This document shows, piece after piece, positions 47,800 through 61,800 of a stretch of DNA of 64,000 nt. The position numbers and the translations under genes were made by a program. How positions within the stretch are numbered: position 1 is the first letter of the stretch; each line of letters starts with the position of its first letter. The notes beneath the pieces were generated by a model, which was not told where the DNA came from, ran no database searches, and saw nothing but the letters and a program-made list of their open reading frames with translations. Where the stretch lies: assembly GCA_019022495.1 (NCBI GenBank), contig JAFEKR010000050.1:186001-250000 (forward strand). The letters run 5' to 3'. The DNA is from Epichloe hybrida (taxonomy: Eukaryota; Ascomycota; Sordariomycetes; Hypocreales; Clavicipitaceae).

Positions 47800-50700
47800 A
47801 TAGTAGTAATTACGCAGCGAGGTAGTCTTATTAAAATGTAAATAAAAATGCTTATATATAAAGGGGAAATGTATAAAAGCTTGCAGAATTTCTTAGCAGA
47901 CTTAGACGTACTATTTAAATTAGACTACTACACCTTTAAGGATAATGTAACTAAGGTAATGTATATAAGCAACTGCCTAGCTAGTGATGCGAAGTGATAG
48001 TGGATATGTTATGTAGCTATAGATAGGCATATAGATTATTCGTTAATTACCTAGGCAGATTTCCTAGAATAGTTAAAAACTAGAATAATAGATATAGGTA
48101 TAAGATATTTAGAAGTAATAAGGTTACTGCTAAATCTTAGGTAAAAGAATAGCTAATCATTTTAATCCTTTATACAAGCCTAGGATAAGGTAAAAGCTAA
48201 GTTACCTAAAGAAATCCCTATATATCTAAGAATTATAATCTTTCTAAATAGCTTAAATAACACTATAAGGAAGCAGATAATTAGTTAAGAGATCCTAATA
48301 ACCTAGAGCTAACTATAAGGCTAGGGTAAGAAAGCAGAGGTTATAATAGGTTTAGGCTAAAATAATAAAAAAGGTTAGGACTTTAAAAGAAAGAGATAAT
48401 GCTCTTATTTTATATTACCTATAAATAGGGCGTAGTAATAGAGCAAAGACTAAGGGAAAAGATTATCCTTAGTGTGCTATAAATATAGAAAGCCTAGGCA
48501 CGCTATACTAACTTATTAGGCACTAGATTATTCTACCTATAAAAGTACTAAATATATAACTAAGAAGCATAGGGAAAGCAGTAATAAAGCTATGTCTCCT
48601 AATATAATACTAGTTTAATTAGTATAGACCTAGGAATATAATCTCGCCGTGGAATACCCTATAGATAATAGAATAAGAATATAGGTATCTTTATAATAAG
48701 ATAACTAGTGGTTAGCTATGCAAGCGCTATTTAATATAGGCGTATAGTCTTTAATAATTTATCTAAAATTAGTGTTAAAAAAGGATTAGGAGAATGTAAT
48801 CTAATTAGATAGGATATTAGAGAGTGTGAGTAAAAAAGTGATTTTATATTAAGGAATTCTAAAAAAATTAGGTAAGATAAAAGATAGTATAGGATTTGTA
48901 AAGGTTTGCTAAGTTAGCTACTTTATTACTAATATAGGTAAAGGGATAATTCTAGGTATAGACTAGATTAAAGAGTATTTACCTATAATTATGTATTAGG
49001 AGTATAAATACTAGAGATATCTAGTAATAATAGAATGTCTCTCCTTCACTTATAGTAAGCGGCGAGTATATAGAGAGAAAAAAATAGTAGTAGTTACTTT
49101 ATTATTAGGAGCGATAAAGATTAGGCTAAGTGTTCTAGAAAATAAAAATCAAAAAGGAAAAGGAAAAGGCTAATTAGAGGACCTAGTAGTAATAGACATA
49201 TAAATAAATAGTAAAGCAGCTACGTAAATCCTTAAGTACGCTTATTTATAGTAAAAAAGCAAAGGTATTATAGTTATGCTAATTTTAGAAGACATAAGCA
49301 GCGAAGAAGCCACATTAAATTAGGACAAGAGCACTAAATGCCTTACACTAATAATCCTAGAAGAATATAAGGAGTTTATAGATGTTTTTTCTAAAGAGTT
49401 AGCGGGTAAGCTTCCTAAACTAGGAGGTTGCACTTATGTAATTAAATTAGAAAAAGGGAAAACACTACCTTAGGGGCCTATATATAATTTAGCTAAAAGG
49501 GAGCTAGAGGTTCTTAGAGAGTACCTTATGAGTGCGTAGCTTAAAGGGTGAATTAGAAGATTAGTTAGCCTAGCTAAAGCCCTAATTTTATTTATTCTAA
49601 AGAAAGGAGGGAAATTAAGGCTTTATGTGGATTATAGGGGCCTAAATAAGATTATAATTAAGAATAAGGCCCCTTTGCCTCTTATTACTAAAATTCTTAA
49701 TTAATTAGCAAGCGTAGTTATTTTTATAGTCCTGGATTTAAAAGATATGTACCACTAGCTACATATTCGCTTAGGTAATAAGTGGAAAACAGCATTCTAT
49801 TGTCAATATAGCTACTTCGAATATCTAGTGATGCTATTTAGACTAGTTAACGCACTAGTGACTTTTTAGGAGTATATTAATAATACTCTTAAAGGACTTA
49901 TTAATAAGACCTACATTATCTATCTAGATAATACGCTAATATATAGCAGTAAGGTTAAAGATTATATAAAGCATGTTAAATAAGTTTTATATAGGTTTAG
50001 AGAGGCAGGTCTTTTTATTAACCTTAAGAAGTGTTAATTTTTAGTTAAGGAAGTTGAATTTTTAGGCTTTAAGATATTAGAGAAAGGTATTACAATAGAC
50101 CTAGTAAGAGTTAAAGCAATTATAACCTAGCTAATACCACGTAGCGTTTTTAATATTTAGTTATTTCTTGGTTTTACTAGATTCTACTGCTGTTTTATTA
50201 AATAGTATAGTAAAGTTATTATTCCATTAATAGATTGCCTTAGAGGGAATTAACTAGTGATGTTTAAACTAGAACCCTATAAGATAGCAGCGTTTAGAGA
50301 GCTTTAATAAAGATTTTAGGAAGCGCTAATTTTAGTGTATTTTAACCTACTTACGTATCTTAGAGTGAAGACAGATGCATCTAGACATGCAATTAGGGCT
50401 ATACTTATAATGTTAGTGCTAGGTTACTAGCACCTAGTTACGTTTATGTTAAGAAAGATAACTAATACTAAATTATAATATTTAACACCTAACGGCGAAT
50501 TATTAGCTATCTAAGAGGCTTTTCGCATATAGAGACACTATCTTGCTTATTTAGCTTATATAATTAAAGTTATTATAGATTATTTAAACTATAAGTACCT
50601 TACTACAAAGCCTAAGCTTACTAGTAAGTAAGTAACTACACTTAATAAGCTTTATCCTTTTAACTTTAAGATTGTGTATTATACAGGGAAATTAAATCCT

Positions 50701-52740
50701 ACTAACTTACTTTTAAGAAAACTAGATTTTATAAGTAAGGTAAGGAAAGAGAAAGCAGTAACTACATAACTTCCTGCCTTTTTATTTAAATTTATAGATA
50801 CTAAGAGATAGGAACACTATAGCGATATTATTAATGCCATAGGCTTCACAAAAACATCACTTAATGTAACTAATAGTTAGTTATAACAACGCTATAATAA
50901 TACTGCTAACATCTAGGGTTTCAAAAAATTATAACTTAACTATATTCCTAAAGAACCTAATAATCTAGATAATCTCAGAAGAGTTATATTAGTAAGGTTA
51001 TTTAATACTTTTTATACTTTAGTTAATAAGCGACAAGCTAGCTATAGTAATACTATTAGTACCTAGCGTATACATTATTTAGTACTTAATTATTTTAATT
51101 TTCCTATTAGACTAGCCATTGCTAATAGGGATAGACTAGCATAGGTTATTACTAGTAAGCGGCAAGGGCGCCCCTTAAAAACATTACTTATCTATGTCCT
51201 TATAAGACTAAAAGCATCTATTAAACTAATCACTTATAGACATATTATAGCTAGAATCTAATCTATTTATAGAACCTCTTCTAAGTTTAACTTTAACTTT
51301 TTAGAAAAGAGCTTAGAATTAAAACCCCTAATTTAAGTCTTATTATATAAAGCATAGCAAGGTAATGACTTTACTATAGGTTAATTAAAGTTACTTAAAA
51401 GTAGCGATTTAGCTACGTCCTAGATATAGTTAATTAAACCCTCTAAGCTATTAATATTTAAGAATTGTGTTTTTATTCCTCTAGGTATAAGGAAAGAAAT
51501 TTTATTACTAACTTATAATAACCCTACTACTAGGCACTAAGGAGTAAGCAAAACTCTTTATTAGATTATAAACTAATATTATTAGCTAATAATAAAGAAA
51601 GATATAAAGGTACATATTAGCACTTGCGTAAATTATTAGACTTTAAAACTAAGGCATTATAAACTATATAGTAAGCTAGCTACATTGCTAGTGCCTAATC
51701 GCCCCTTTTAAGAATTATTAATAGATTTTATCACTAGACTTCTACTAGTAAAAGATTTAAATTAAACCTATAATGTAATTTTAGTTATTATTAACTGTTT
51801 CATAAAATATAGTATTTACATCCCTATATTAACATAACTAACTAGCGATAGGCTAGTAACTATATTCTTAGAATATGTTTTTAGAGACTATAGAGCCCTA
51901 GAAGGTATTATAATAGACTAAGGTTTTATATTTACTAGTGGTTTCTAGATGACTTTTTGCTATTTTCTTGCGATAAAGCGGCTACTTAGCACCGCTTTTT
52001 ACCCCTAGATAAATAGTTAGATAGAATGTTTAAACTAGGTCTTAGAATATTATTTAAGGGCTTTTACTTATGCTAAACAAACTAATTAGGCGAATAACCT
52101 ATTAATAGCGTAATTCACGTATAACACAAGCAATCACTTAACACATGGCTACACACTAGCGGAGGCGTTATAAGGTTATAATCCTAGAGGTCTGTAGTAA
52201 GTAGTAGTAGATATCCCTTTAGTAAATAATTAAGCTAAAAGTAGGATTTTAGCACTAAGAGAGAAGCACACTGTAATTAAGTAGCTTTTAAGTAACTTAT
52301 AGACTTAGTATAAAAAATATTATAACTAGAAGAGAACTCTAATAAGGTTTAAAGTTAGTAACTATATTTTATTATTAATAAAAAACATTAACCTAAGACG
52401 CCCTAGTAAGAAGCTAGCTATAAAGTATCTAAGCTCTTATAAAATTAAAAAGGTAATTAGAAGTTATAGATTAGCGTAATAATTAAAATTACTACCTAGG
52501 ACTTAATTACATAATATACTTAATATTACTAGTCTTAAACCTTTTAAAGGGGACCTAATAGACATAGAAAATACGTCCTTACTATAAGATACTATTAAAG
52601 ATAATAAATAAGAGTTTAAAGTTAAGAGAATTATTTTACACTACTATAATAGAAAGCGTTGTAAATATCTAGTTAATAGAAAGGCTATAATATTTTAGAG
52701 AATTCTTAGGTATTAAAAAGGGATTTTATTACTAGAGAAA
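47800..52740 (+). pseudogene. gag-pol remnant of element F (chromovirus)
   Basis: Gag runs from about 47800 with a CCHC knuckle near 48475-48520 (C-Y-K-x-R-K-P-x-H). A retropepsin segment (A-L-F-N-I-G) lies near 48728. Reverse transcriptase spans about 49360-50010, with L-x-V-D-Y-R-G-L-N and the active site Y-L-D-N at 49921-49932. RNase H lies around 50360-50600 (T-D-A-S at its start). An integrase core starts near 51720, and a C-terminal GPY/F-like module then chromodomain lies at about 52430-52735. It has fewer stops per kb than the other copies, yet no long intact ORF. Confidence 0.8.
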
Positions 52741-54697
52741 TTATTAATAACTATAAGTAATAGCTAAGTAGTAAAGTTAATATAAGGTAATTATGTTTTA
52801 TAACTTAATACACTAAAGATATTAGAAAATAAAGTTAATTTACTTAGATAACTTAAATAATCTATTATGTAGCTACTAAGCACCTATCCCTTTATAATAG
52901 AGTTAGCCCTTAAGACTACTAGTCCCTTATTATTATTAGCGGCTATAGGAGCTATAGAGAAAGAGGCCTTAGGAGTATCTTTATTATTAGAATCCCTCTC
53001 TTTATATATATAAACCTAAAGTACACTAGGGAGCTTAATAGGACTAATGCGTTTAGGTAAATTAATAGCATTTAGTATAAACTACTAGTAAGTTAGTTAA
53101 GTATTAGCTATATATATTAAGAAAGCTTACCTTTAGGATATTCTAGGCTATAAAGCAAAGATAGTTTATAATATTAATCTAAGTCTCTAGATTTATAGTA
53201 TTACTTAGTAACGCTATTATAGTGTGTTTATTATGTTTTGCCTTATAAGTAGTATTAGTAAACATTTAAGCGTGGTAAATATAACCACGCTTATTAGAAT
53301 TTTTATAAACTAGAATAGTATTCTATAGCTTTTTCTTTATTTTTATAATAGCCTAGTAGTAAGTTAGTAGTAATCTAGTGTCTAGGAAATAGGATTATAC
53401 TTACTTTATTTTAATAGTAGTAATTACCTTTAGGAGTAGCTTTAATAAGTTTAAATAGCCTATTATAAAGCTATATAATTTAAGCTAAAGTCTAGTAGTA
53501 TATTAGTAATAACTAGGTAGATTTTAGTTAAGAAAGACATACTATAATATAGTTTTTATTATTTTAGAAGTAATAAGCATATTTTATTAAATAGCCTATT
53601 AAATATTAGCTATAAAGAAGTAGTAAGTAAGCAAAGATATTATACTTAAAGACTTATTATATTTAGCTAGGAAGGTTTTTTTATTAATAAGGTATCCTAG
53701 AATCTTATAAGTACTATTTTTTAGAAGGATATTTTATATTACTACTTACTAATAATAGCATATATATAGAATCTTCTTTAAAGTTATTTTGCTAGTAGTA
53801 AGTTAGTAATAGAGATACTATAAGGATATAATAAACTTATAATAAGATTTTAGAAGAAGTTTGCTTTTAGGGAGACTTTATAGGAGATTTCTTAGTTAAT
53901 AGATTTTCTTAAGGCATTAATAAAGGCAGAGTTTAGGTATAAGACTTAGATATAGTAGACTAGCTATAAGTTAGCTATAATAGACTAGATAGGGAAGTTA
54001 TACTAATAAGAGTATAAACTTATAAGCTAGATAAGGGCAAGAAACTAAGATAAATAAGGACAAATAATAATAATAATTAGGGACTAAAAGAGGTTAGTAA
54101 CTACTAAGTAATAGTAGTAAGAGAGCTATTACTTAGCTAGTAAGGGTAACTTATAAGGTTAAGGGATATTATAAAAGAAAGGAAAAGTGTAAAAGGGGGG
54201 AAAAATTAGTCTCTTTTATATTAACCCTAGACCCCTTAAGTAATCTAATGCACTATATATAAGTGATTTACAAATTATAATAATAACTATTAGCACTGCT
54301 AAACACACACATGCCTAATAGCTACGAGCTTATAGTAACTATAATATAAGCCCTCTAGTTAGACTATTTAGAACCCTAGCATTAGGTACCTTGTTTATTT
54401 AACTAATTACGAAAATTAACACGGGTTATTTATATTATTTTTTTCTAGCTATGTGATAAGTAATAACATTTGTTTTGCTATAGTGAAGCTACGTATAGGC
54501 TGCTATTAGAACATTACTAACTATAATAAGGGGTTATTTTTAATTAGTAGCATTATTATTATTATTTCTTTTTGTTTACCTACGCGTCTAGATATAAGGT
54601 GCCCTATCTTATTTTTCCTTGCAAAGCTCTAATATAGTAACCACGCCCTAAGCAAGTAGCTTATTTTATAATTAAGGTTAATTATATATAAGGGAGG

Positions 54698-54972
54698 TAT
54701 TATATTAGGAGCGTAGAGGTTAAAGATAGGATATTTATTAAAGCAGGTCTTTAGAGAACCTTTAGGCTATGCGAATAATAAAGAGGCTAGCTAGCTATAA
54801 GATAGCTATGTGCTTATAGAGCGGGGTACTTATTAAAGACCACGCACATTATTAGTGCTAGGTTAGAGATTAAAACCTTCACGCACTTACCCCTAGCTAG
54901 TATCTATCTAGCAGTGACTACGATAGTCTTAGCTATCACTTCGTTCTTAACCTTTCAATGCAAGCCGTGATA
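54698..54972 (+). repeat. 3' LTR of element F
   Basis: 275 bp. Here the inner part is RIP-altered and the outer ~120 bp keep normal GC, the mirror image of the 5' LTR. Confidence 0.82.
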
Positions 54973-57900
54973 GCCACGGCATTACGCGGTCGGTTTAGGC
55001 GGTGATCACCCTAGACTATTAGCCTAAGAACTAGACTATTTTAATTCTAGGTTTGCCCTAGCTTTACAACGTGAGTGCAAGGTTTAACATTAGGAACTCT
55101 AAACTTATAATTAGAGTTAAGGAGCGTAGAGATAAAGTTATTTCTATTAAAGGACCTTTAGTAGCTTTGTCTAATTAATAGAAAGTAATACTCTGTCTAG
55201 CTAAGCCTATAATCCTAGAGAAGTACACGGGTTAGGATAATGTAGACTTATCCCTAGATAATGCCTTATTAGGATCTAAGGGTAAGGAGGAGGATAATTT
55301 AGATAATTCAGAAAACTAAGTTACCTGTCATAACCTAGTTAAGTTAAAAAACTAAATCTAATAGCCTAGAATAGATATAGGAGTAAGTAACTTAGTGAGC
55401 TCCCTTTTGTTTATTTCTAGGTTAAGCCCTTAGTGTGGTTTTCTAGCTATACGCCTTAGATCACCTATTCTATTTTAGTGCAAACGAATTTTCAGCTTAT
55501 AAATTAACTTAGTCTCTGTGTATTCCTATTAGAAGTGAATTTGCTTAGAGGGAGAGAACATACTATAGAATTAAGGGTTAATAATAATAATAGGAAAATG
55601 TTTTAATAGACAAAGGATAATTAGCTAGGGCTAGTTACTCTAGATCCTCTATTATTCCTATTTCTAACTAAGTAAAGAGTGTAGAGGAGGGAAACTAACT
55701 AGAAAACCCTAATTAAAACAGTATTATTATAGTTTAAGGGTTATAGAGTAACCTTAGGCCCCCTTATCCTAAAGTCTATAGTAGAGAAAGTTATGCGGAT
55801 GTTTTATATATATAGAGACCTAAATGCCTTATTAATTACTAATATCCCTGCCATAGACCTTTACGTGCATATACCTTAGCTAAAAGAAAATATAAAGCCT
55901 TAGGCATAATCCCTAAAGCAAAGATAGTTAGAGCCTTAGAAGTATTAGTTAAATTAGTTAGTAACTAAAGGAATTGAGTTAGGGATATACAAGTACACCA
56001 TGGCCGCTAATAGAAAGATGTCTAACTAGTGTGCAAAACCTATACTAGTACTAAAGGATAAGTCTAACCTATAGGCTAAGCAATAACTTACTGTTAATTA
56101 TTCTTACGTTAAGAAGGACATGCTAGGCAGCTAGTTGCCTCTGCTAGCTGAAATTCACAATTAACTATCTAACCCTTGGATTAATTCCTACTATATGTTT
56201 AACCTTAAGCATGTATACTAGTTAATACCTATGGCATTAGAGTTAAGGCATATGTTTGCCTTTAATATCCCTAGGTTTAGTTAGTTATAACTATCTTATA
56301 TGCCCTAAGGTTCTTAATTAGCTAGGTTTACAATAACTAAAGTAATAAGGATTACACTTAGTCTAATCCTATTACCTTACCCTAAACCCTCTCTTACTAC
56401 CCCTTAACTCTTAGGTAATCTAAGTGTATTAGCTATATATATAGATAATATCTTCTATAAGCATACTTTATTTAAGGAGTAGTAGTCTTTTATTAAGGAC
56501 TATTTACTACCTAGGCTACTATAGACCCTGCTAAAACTAAGCTTTAAAAAGGTTTCTCTAGGAATGAATTTAATTATTATAGTTAGTTAGGTTTATAAGG
56601 TAAGGGGGAAGATATATATTAAACCTAACTAAGCCACAAAGCTAAGGGATTAGCCTATACCCACAAGTTAATCTAGCGTGCGTTTATTCTTAGGAGCTAT
56701 TAGACCTTACTAATAATAGATTAAGAACTATGCTAAGATTACTTAACCTCTTAATTAACTCACTAGGGATATAAGCTAGTAATAGGGAGATTTAGAGGCT
56801 TTATTATTCTCTATATTAAGGGAGAAAGCCACTACTATCCTAAGCATATATAGGTATATATTTAACCTGCTAACTTAACTATACTCTAACGCTAGCGGAT
56901 TTAGTAGAGGGTATGTGATATTATAAGTCTAAGACAAAGTCCCCTATTTTATTTTATATAATTTATTCCTTTTTACTAAGACATAATAGAACTATAGCAC
57001 TTATAAGCAAGAGCTTTATGCTATTATTAAGTTTTGTTAGAAGTATAAGCACTTTTTTAAGTTAAGAATAAGATTAACTATCTTTATAAACTATAAACCA
57101 CTTATAATATTTATAACTACTACTAGTTATAAGGGTATTTATACTAGATAGGTTACTAAGCTAAGGCTATTAAATATTAAGATTTGTTTTATCTAAGGAA
57201 AATAGAATACTACTACTAATAGGTTATCTTATACTATATTTCTATTAGATAATTATATAAATAATTTAACTAAGTTTAGGTTAAGGGATATAGTCTAAAA
57301 CTAGTGGATCTAGAAAGATAAAGTTAGAGGATATAAGGAGATATTAAAGACTCTAAAAGCTACTAAGATTTAGAAGGAGTTTAATCTTAAGGGGTTAAGC
57401 TAAAACATAAGATAGCTAGAGGTATTACCTAGGGTTAAATTACTATAAAGGAAGTACCTAGAGAAGCTATAGTATAAAGAAATTATAAGGTTCCTTACTA
57501 CTAGGAAGTGTTATAAGGGAGATTATAACTATTATACTATTAGAAAAATAGTTATAAAAGTGTAATAGTATAAACTTAAGGATAAGGTTCTCTAGTTTAA
57601 AGGAAGGCATAATAGATAATATTACCTAGTAAGAGAAGAAGTAATAAGTGCCCTATAGGAGGCTTATAATAAGTCTAGGTATTTTAAAGCAAACTTAACC
57701 TAGTAATAGTTAACTTAATTAGTGTTTTAGCCTAGGATAGGTAGCGATATTATTAACTACATTCTAGGGTGTATGCTATGTGCTTAATATGCTACTTAAA
57801 AGAAAAAGGCACTAAATTAACTAGTAGTAGTAAATAAACTATTTTAAGTAATAGGGATAAACTATATTAGACTATTTCTAGAATTAGAGTGAAAGATCTA

Positions 57901-58836
57901 GCATATACTTATTATAGTTAATTATTTCTCTTGGTTTATATAGCTATTCCCTTATAGGTTAACTAGTGCTATAGAGGTAGTAAACTATTTATAAGCTTAG
58001 ATAAACAGGTTATTACTTGCTCTAGAGGGTTTTTACACTAATCCTAGGCTAGTATTTAGGTTAGTAAAGTTATTAGTGTTTTTAAAGAGAAAGGGAGTAA
58101 ACTTAATAAATACTCTAAGATAGTCTTATAAGAGTGTTAGACTAGTAAAGGTATTAAATCAAATCTTATAGGGCGTGTTAAACAAGATAATATCTAACAC
58201 AAAGAACTAGGATCTCTAACTTCCTAATGTGGTAAAAATGTTAAATTACTAATACATTAAATCCATAGAGTATACTCCTATAGAGGTACTATATAGATTA
58301 ATATAAAACTTAGGGATAGGGCTAGGAGCCTTATTAACCTAAAGTTTAGCTAGTTAAAGTAATGATTTTTATAAGAATTTAGTGTAACTACTAGAGAAGT
58401 CCCTAGAAGGAGATATAGTAATATATTTCATAGGGAATATTAAGTCTTATTATATAGTAATAAAGGCTAATAGGAGGTTAAGGGCTATTACTTACAAAGA
58501 ACGCTATAAATAACGAAGAGTTAAACTATTTAAACTAGGTAAGATAGTAATAGTAGTTACTAAGGGGAAGCCCCTAAAGCTATAATTATAGTGGTAAGGA
58601 CTATTTTAAATTAAAACTTAGACTAGGTATGCTTCCTATTAACTTATTAACCTAGATAAATTAAGAGTAAGGGGAGGGCATAGCTTAGACTTCTATAAGG
58701 ATACTTTAAAGGCCTATATCCCTTAAACTAGTTATTTAAAGACTTTATAGGATTAACTATTATTAGGGAGAATAAAATTATAGAGATAAAATTAAGGGAG
58801 AACCTTAAGATATAGAGGAATATATAATTTATGTAG
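54973..58836 (+). pseudogene. pol remnant of element E (reverse transcriptase, RNase H, integrase)
   Basis: Continues element E after the F insertion. Reverse transcriptase lies at about 55950-56620, with the family-typical F-N-L-K-H-A-Y-W and M-P-Q-G-S segments readable. RNase H at about 56880-57260 has the N-Y-S-T-Y-K-x-E-L-Y-A-I and H-K-P-L landmarks. The integrase zinc-binding and core region lies at about 57600-58400, with a C-terminal tail to about 58700. All are broken by RIP stops. No chromodomain is evident, unlike A, B and F. Confidence 0.7.
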
Positions 58837-58839
58837 TGA

Positions 58840-61800
58840 GAGTTAGAGATTTAATAAAAAAAAAAGAAAAAAAAAAGAGAGAGGAAAAAGGAATAAAAAG
58901 AGAGAGAGAGAAAGGAAAAGGTAAAAAGGCATAGGTTAGTGGTTAACTAAGAGGTAGGAAAAGGTAAGCTAAAAGTAAGCTTAAAGTAAAAATCAGAGGA
59001 GACTACACACTTTCCCCCTTTTTCTCTTATATTCTAGCGCTTCCTTTTACCCTTCTCCTTAGTTACTAAGGAGAACCTAGTAATCCCTATTACTATTCTA
59101 AGTTTAACCCTAATAAAAATTTTATTAGTTTCTATTTAAGGGTTAAAGACATCCTCCCTCCTACTTAGCTATAATCACGCTATACTTACGTATTCTTATC
59201 TAAAACCATTTACTATTAAATTTCCCCTTAGCATAGCTTCTATAACTATAAGCCTAGGAAAAGCTCCTAGACTTACTAAATAAATAGTTACTTCACTAGT
59301 AGCTAGAGAAATGTACTAAGTAAGCATTAAGTAAAAGGACTTAGACCTATTTAAAGACTTATATTATATATAGAACCCTAAGGAGCTAGCTTTTACTTAC
59401 ACTATTTAGAAAGAAGGAATATAGGGATAGAGAAGTAATAAGGTAAAGGGGGTAACCCTTAAGCTAGATAGATAACTTCTAGTTATTAAGAATAAGGGTA
59501 AAGTGCTAGCGAAAATAGTAAATAAGTTATAGGGAGAAAACCTATTTAAGAATAAAAACTTTTAACCTAGAAAATAGTATGTGTTTAGCCTAGTAAATAG
59601 GTGCCTAAGGCTATATAATCTTAAGAAAATAGTAATAATTATGGCAGTAACTATATATGATTTATTACTTATAGGAGTTAAAGGTAAAGGGGCAAATACT
59701 ATAATTAAGAGCCCTAGATAAATCTTTATAAGATACCTCTTAGATATAATACACCTTATGGCTATATAAGCACTAGGTATAAACTAGAGAGAGAACTTCC
59801 TTTAGGATAATAACTATATAATAGGAATGTTCTTTAACCTAGTAATAGGGAATTATATAAAGCCTTCTCTAGTAATCCTTTACTAAGAACTACTAGTAAA
59901 AGGGAATCTAAAAGTAATAAAAGGTTTACTCTTACTAGTAGCTAATTAAACTTTAAAGAATTAAATAACTAGAGAGTTAAGGAAATTAAAGTTTAGGTAA
60001 AAGTTACTTACTAAATAAGGAAACCTAACCTTTAATAACCTATTAACTTAGTGCGCTAAGATATATAATTAATTAAAGAGAGGCAATATTATTAAGCTAT
60101 TATATACCTAAAAGATTCTAATAGTTAAGATAGTAAACTATCCTAGATTAATAGGAGGGGTTAGTAAGATATACTAGCCTATCCCTTATACTAAAGCTAC
60201 TCCTAGAGTTTACTTCTATATATTCTCTCTTATATTTACCCTTAAGTTTCTTATATCTATTCTTAAGATAGTAAGAAGGTTTATTAAGGCATACCTAATA
60301 GATATTTTTTATATTACTAGCTTTCTTATAGTATTAGTAATATAAGGGGATTTGGTTAACTTAGTAATATATAAGACTAAAAACTATATCTATGTTTCTA
60401 GGAAAAAAGGCAGGCCTATTATTCTAGATATTAGGCTTATTAGGGCTAAAAAATTCTACCTCTATTTCTAGCATTAGCTATAGCTAAGCTATAAACTAAA
60501 ACTATTAAAGTTCCCTTATTTATTCTAAGTTATACTATTACTCTTAGTAAGAGCTATTAAGCTATTTAGTAATAATATAAGCATAAGAAATTAAGGGCGC
60601 TTAATTAATAATATAGTATAATAGGAGTTAAGATAGGTAACCTTAAGAGTTAAGGGACTATTACACCGCTTTTAGCTACTAGTAATACTAATTTATCTAT
60701 AAGATTATCTCTTTAGTATCCCCTATAATCTAGTGAAGAGTAAAGGCATAATAGATAACACACTAACTATACTTATCTAGGGTCTTTAAGCACTTAGGTT
60801 ATTTTGCTTAATAAAATTGCCTATACCTAGAGACCTAATTAACATATAAACTATAATAGTACTTAAAGACTTCTTACTATAGTATTATTTAACTAGGGCT
60901 ATAGTAGGATATATAAGGACCTTATGTCTATATAAAGGGAATAAGGGAAAGGTCCTAATAGGACTAAAAGATAGAAATAAGCCTTTTTACCAATAGATAG
61001 TAAAGTAGCTATTAAGGATAGGAGTGCCTAATAAAGTTATAGAGAGTAGTAATATCCTAATTATTATAAATAAAGAGAAGTATATTAAAAGTAATAATAA
61101 TTTATCTAAGCTACCTTCTAATTCTAGAGATAATAATACTAAGGATAATGTATTTAAAGAAGAAATTATTAAGGGTAGGAAAACTAGAGGTAAAGCTAGT
61201 AAAAAGAAAGACCCTAGGGGTAATAATTATAAGGGTATAGGAGGTAGTAAAAGGGGGAAAACTAGAGGTAATAGTAACGCTAGAGAAGGGGATAAGGATA
61301 GTAATAGAGGGAAAAGGAGTAATAGTAGCCCTAAGGGCACTATTAATAATAAGGGTAAGAAAGAAAGGCCTAATAATAATAAAGATAAGACTACTAGGGG
61401 GACTAGAGAAGGTAACTCTCCTATAACTAATAATAATAACACTAGAGCTTTACCTAGGAGGCTAGCTAGGAATAGTATTAATAAGGAAAGAAAGCAAAAG
61501 AGGGATCTTACTAATATTAGGGGTCTATAACTACTACCTTTACTACTATTACTACCTTTACTATAGCTATAAGGGAGAGTAAACCCCTTTATAAGTAAGT
61601 AGTTAACCCTTACCTCTACCTCTATATAAGTAATATAACTAGTTACTAATAAGGAGCTATAGTAAATTTAAGACATATTTTTACTTAAGGATATTTATAA
61701 CCCTAGACTAAAACCTATTATATTAAACTTATTTACTATTCTATTAAACTATACTTTCTAAGTAAGTGGCAAGGGTATAACACTAGTTCTAACTTACCTT

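Larger units (their letters stand above)
47084..54972 (+). mobile_element. Element F: chromodomain Ty3/gypsy retrotransposon nested in E, 7889 bp
   Basis: Two 275-bp LTRs begin TGCCATGTCAGG (5' copy) and its RIP-altered form (3' copy). A purine tract AAGGGAGG ends directly before the 3' LTR. The 3' boundary is less sure: similarity between the LTRs stops at about GTGATA. A possible 4-bp duplication (GTTA left, GCCA right, differing by C-to-T) is weak. The polymerase is clear on the plus strand. Confidence 0.85.

Noticed and set aside
61024..61530. 168-codon ORF as an independent gene
   Set aside because: It lies in the same frame as several kilobases of degraded coding sequence around it, so it is treated as a stop-free part of that longer frame.
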